Shown: piece by piece, positions 31,275 through 32,551 of the stretch
Layout: every line of letters begins with the position of its first letter
Position numbering within the stretch: position 1 is the stretch's first letter
Origin: Rhizobiales bacterium CCH3-A5
GTDB lineage: Bacteria; Pseudomonadota; Alphaproteobacteria; Rhizobiales; Beijerinckiaceae
Reading direction: 5' to 3'
Length of the DNA stretch: 32,551 nucleotides
NCBI GenBank assembly: GCA_001556025.1
Contig: LSIB01000087.1
Coordinates: forward strand, 1-32,551
The notes under the pieces: generated by a model
What the model was told of the DNA's origin: nothing
Databases searched by the model: none
The model's input: only the letters and a program-made list of their open reading frames with translations
Program-made: the position numbers and the translations under genes

Positions 31275-31635
31275 CTTGCGTTCGGGGGCTCACGGAGAGA
31301 GGTTTTCCTCTTGGGGACGGGTCCCTCCCTGGCGTCAGCCCCTAGGGTGGGAGGGGCCTTTCGTCCCTGTCGGCCCTCATGGGACGACGCCCCCTTGGCC
31401 CGCCTTGTCTGGCGGGAGCTTTGCGACCGTGCGGGCCTGGGGGCCGGAGCTCCTCCGTTTCGGCTGACGCGAAACGGTCGTCGCTGTCTTCCTGTAGTCG
31501 GCGTCCCCTGAGGGGAGGCGCGAGGAGAGGATGGGTCCTGGTCGGTTTGCCCGGCCGAACCCCGTTCGGACGCCAATCGGGTCTAACAGCCGCCGACTTT
31601 CGCCTTGAAGGGCTGTTTTGCCCTGCGGGCGCCTG
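31275..31635. other. Intergenic stretch without a supported gene
   Basis: Several small hairpins occur here, including AGAGG-TTTT-CCTCT near 31298 and AGGGC-TGTTTT-GCCCT near 31606. A 66-codon frame at 31311-31511 looks partly protein-like (LARLVWRELCDRAG) but has no start site or known relative. Confidence 0.4.
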
Positions 31636-31685
31636 CCACGATCCCTCGACGAAGTGATTCGCGTAAGCGTGGAGAGGGATCGTGG
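31636..31685 (+). promoter_or_regulatory. 12-bp inverted repeat masking the start of the right-end gene
   Basis: CCACGATCCCTC (31636-31647) and GAGGGATCGTGG (31674-31685) are perfect inverted arms separated by 26 bases. The right arm contains most of the ribosome-binding sequence (GAGAGGGA) and the GTG start codon at 31682. In RNA the stem would hide both. As DNA it could be an operator. The loop holds GATTCGCGTAAGCG, also found, with changes, before the broken paralog. Confidence 0.65.
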
Positions 31686-32500
31686 CCGAGGCGACCAAGG
31701 ACCATTCGAATCTGCCGCAGGCTGCGAAGCCGACCGTCTTCCATCATGAGGGAAGGCGCCTGTTCCTGATCGACGGCGAGCCGCGCGTCGTCGACGAGGA
31801 CCTCGGCATCGATCTTGAGATGAGACGTGCGAGGGACATCCGGTCGAACCTGATCGACCCGAACCGCGCGAAATTGCTGATGTTGGGCGACATTTTTCAA
31901 GTCGACCCCAAGGCGCGCGAGTTGGTCCGCGTCCACGATGACGGGGACTCTCCGCAACTGCGTTTTGAGAACGCAGTTGCGGAGCAGGTCTTCGCCCTCC
32001 TGAAGACGGAGGGCTTGATCGATTTCTCGAAGCCGGGCGAGAAGCCCAAGATCAACTTCCTGAACGCCGAGCAGGCCAAGTTCCTGATCGTGTCGTCGGC
32101 AACGCCGAAGGGCCGCGATCTGCTCGTCGACCTGATCAGGATCGAGAAGGCCTGGAGGGACGGCACGCTCGGCCCGGCCCGTCCGGCCGTGGAGCCGCCG
32201 ACGGCGCCCGACCCTGACGGCAGGCAGGCTCTCCTGGAGGGGCTTCGCGCGTCGGTTCGGGCGAAGGAGGACGTTGACCTCAATTTCTTCCACCGGGAGG
32301 GCATTGTCTTCGCCGCCGTGCTCACCCGCATCCACGTCCTCGCGGATTCGGTCGCCGAGGCCCTCGGGATGACGGCCGAGGGCTTTGCCGCCGAGCTGGC
32401 GAGGTGGCCCTGCCTGTCGCTGCTGGCCGAGATGCCGGAGCTCGGCGTGCCCCATGGCCCCTGGCTCGCCCGGTGCCACGTCACGTTCCTCCTGAGCTGA
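31682..32500 (+). CDS. Phage-type regulator, intact paralog
   Basis: 272 residues from a GTG start with GGAGAGGGATC upstream. The N-terminal segment VFHHEGRRLFLIDGEPRVVDEDLGIDLEMRRARDIRSNLI (residues 19-58) resembles the N-terminal domain of phage antirepressor-like proteins, with the typical GEP..DxDLG pattern and an xxIR helix. Its middle part (FLNAEQAKFLIVSSATPKGRDLLVDLIRIEKAWRDG) resembles the ADLVEIKGLI block of the pseudogene at 28411. A Pro-rich linker near residue 170 is followed by a C-terminal helical domain that I cannot identify. It probably regulates phage or island genes. The inverted repeat over its start suggests feedback or translational control. Confidence 0.75.
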   Translation: MAEATKDHSNLPQAAKPTVFHHEGRRLFLIDGEPRVVDEDLGIDLEMRRARDIRSNLIDPNRAKLLMLGDIFQVDPKARELVRVHDDGDSPQLRFENAVAEQVFALLKTEGLIDFSKPGEKPKINFLNAEQAKFLIVSSATPKGRDLLVDLIRIEKAWRDGTLGPARPAVEPPTAPDPDGRQALLEGLRASVRAKEDVDLNFFHREGIVFAAVLTRIHVLADSVAEALGMTAEGFAAELARWPCLSLLAEMPELGVPHGPWLARCHVTFLLS

Positions 32501-32551
32501 TGGGGTGGATGCCCCCTCCGTCCGGCATCGTAAGGTGCCAGTGAGCGCCAT

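Noticed and set aside
31583..32551. Long minus-strand frame over the right-end regulator
   Set aside because: The plus-strand gene has a start site, a leader and a paralog; the minus-strand product is an antisense artefact.
1..32551. CRISPR array, rRNA or insertion sequence
   Set aside because: No set of regularly spaced identical repeats, no rRNA sequence and no transposase frame was seen on either strand.

Overview
The window is GC-rich and gene-dense. Its gene families (a twin-arginine-exported SorA-type sulfite dehydrogenase with cytochromes, an ECF sigma/anti-sigma pair, a Dpp-type importer with sugar-acid enzymes) and the phage/island genes suggest an alphaproteobacterium of the order Hyphomicrobiales, perhaps Bosea-like. 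That placement is an inference from gene content; no rRNA or marker gene is present.

Layout. (1) 1-500: the 3' end of a chemoreceptor gene with a WEEF C-terminus, then a tRNA-Leu(CAG) gene. (2) 581-2383: a tyrosine recombinase directly downstream of the tRNA, the usual arrangement of an integrative element using a tRNA 3' end as attachment site. (3) 2456-10864: an eight-gene minus-strand array, read right to left: a small unknown protein, an exodeoxyribonuclease I (SbcB-like), four divergent tandem paralogs of an unknown family, a Lon-type AAA+ ATPase that has lost its protease domain, and another unknown protein. Four junctions carry the same module (hairpin terminator about 30 nt after the stop, then a similar 50-70 nt leader), so gene and leader were duplicated together. 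This array is the best candidate for an undescribed system.

(4) 11071-20287: a sulfite-handling locus. One side has a periplasmic binding protein (AcfC-like), a YeiH-type exporter and a small membrane protein; the other has a divergent LysR regulator, a uracil-DNA glycosylase-like protein, an ECF sigma factor, its membrane anti-sigma factor, SorA, a SorB-like cytochrome and a class I cytochrome c. A YVTN beta-propeller protein and a DUF305 protein converge on it. Three sites of the form GGAAT-N17-CGTCT/CGTTT lie upstream of the exporter operon, sorA and the DUF305/propeller operon, suggesting one ECF regulon.

(5) 20605-27758: a GntR/FadR-controlled catabolic locus: a peptide/nickel-type binding protein, transcribed divergently from fadR-like regulator, two permeases, an SDR, an enolase-superfamily acid-sugar dehydratase and an RraA-like aldolase. 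No ATPase subunit is encoded here. An 18-bp direct repeat at both ends of the divergent intergenic region looks like the operator.

(6) 27759-32551: a mobile-element region. It holds a truncated Vsr endonuclease, a broken phage-type regulator with an intact paralog at the right end, two overlapping unknown genes, and an intergenic array of four small hairpins with a near-constant GTTGTA loop and compensating stems. The second copy of the tRNA-Leu 3' end that would mark the far end of the left island was not found, so the island limits are open.
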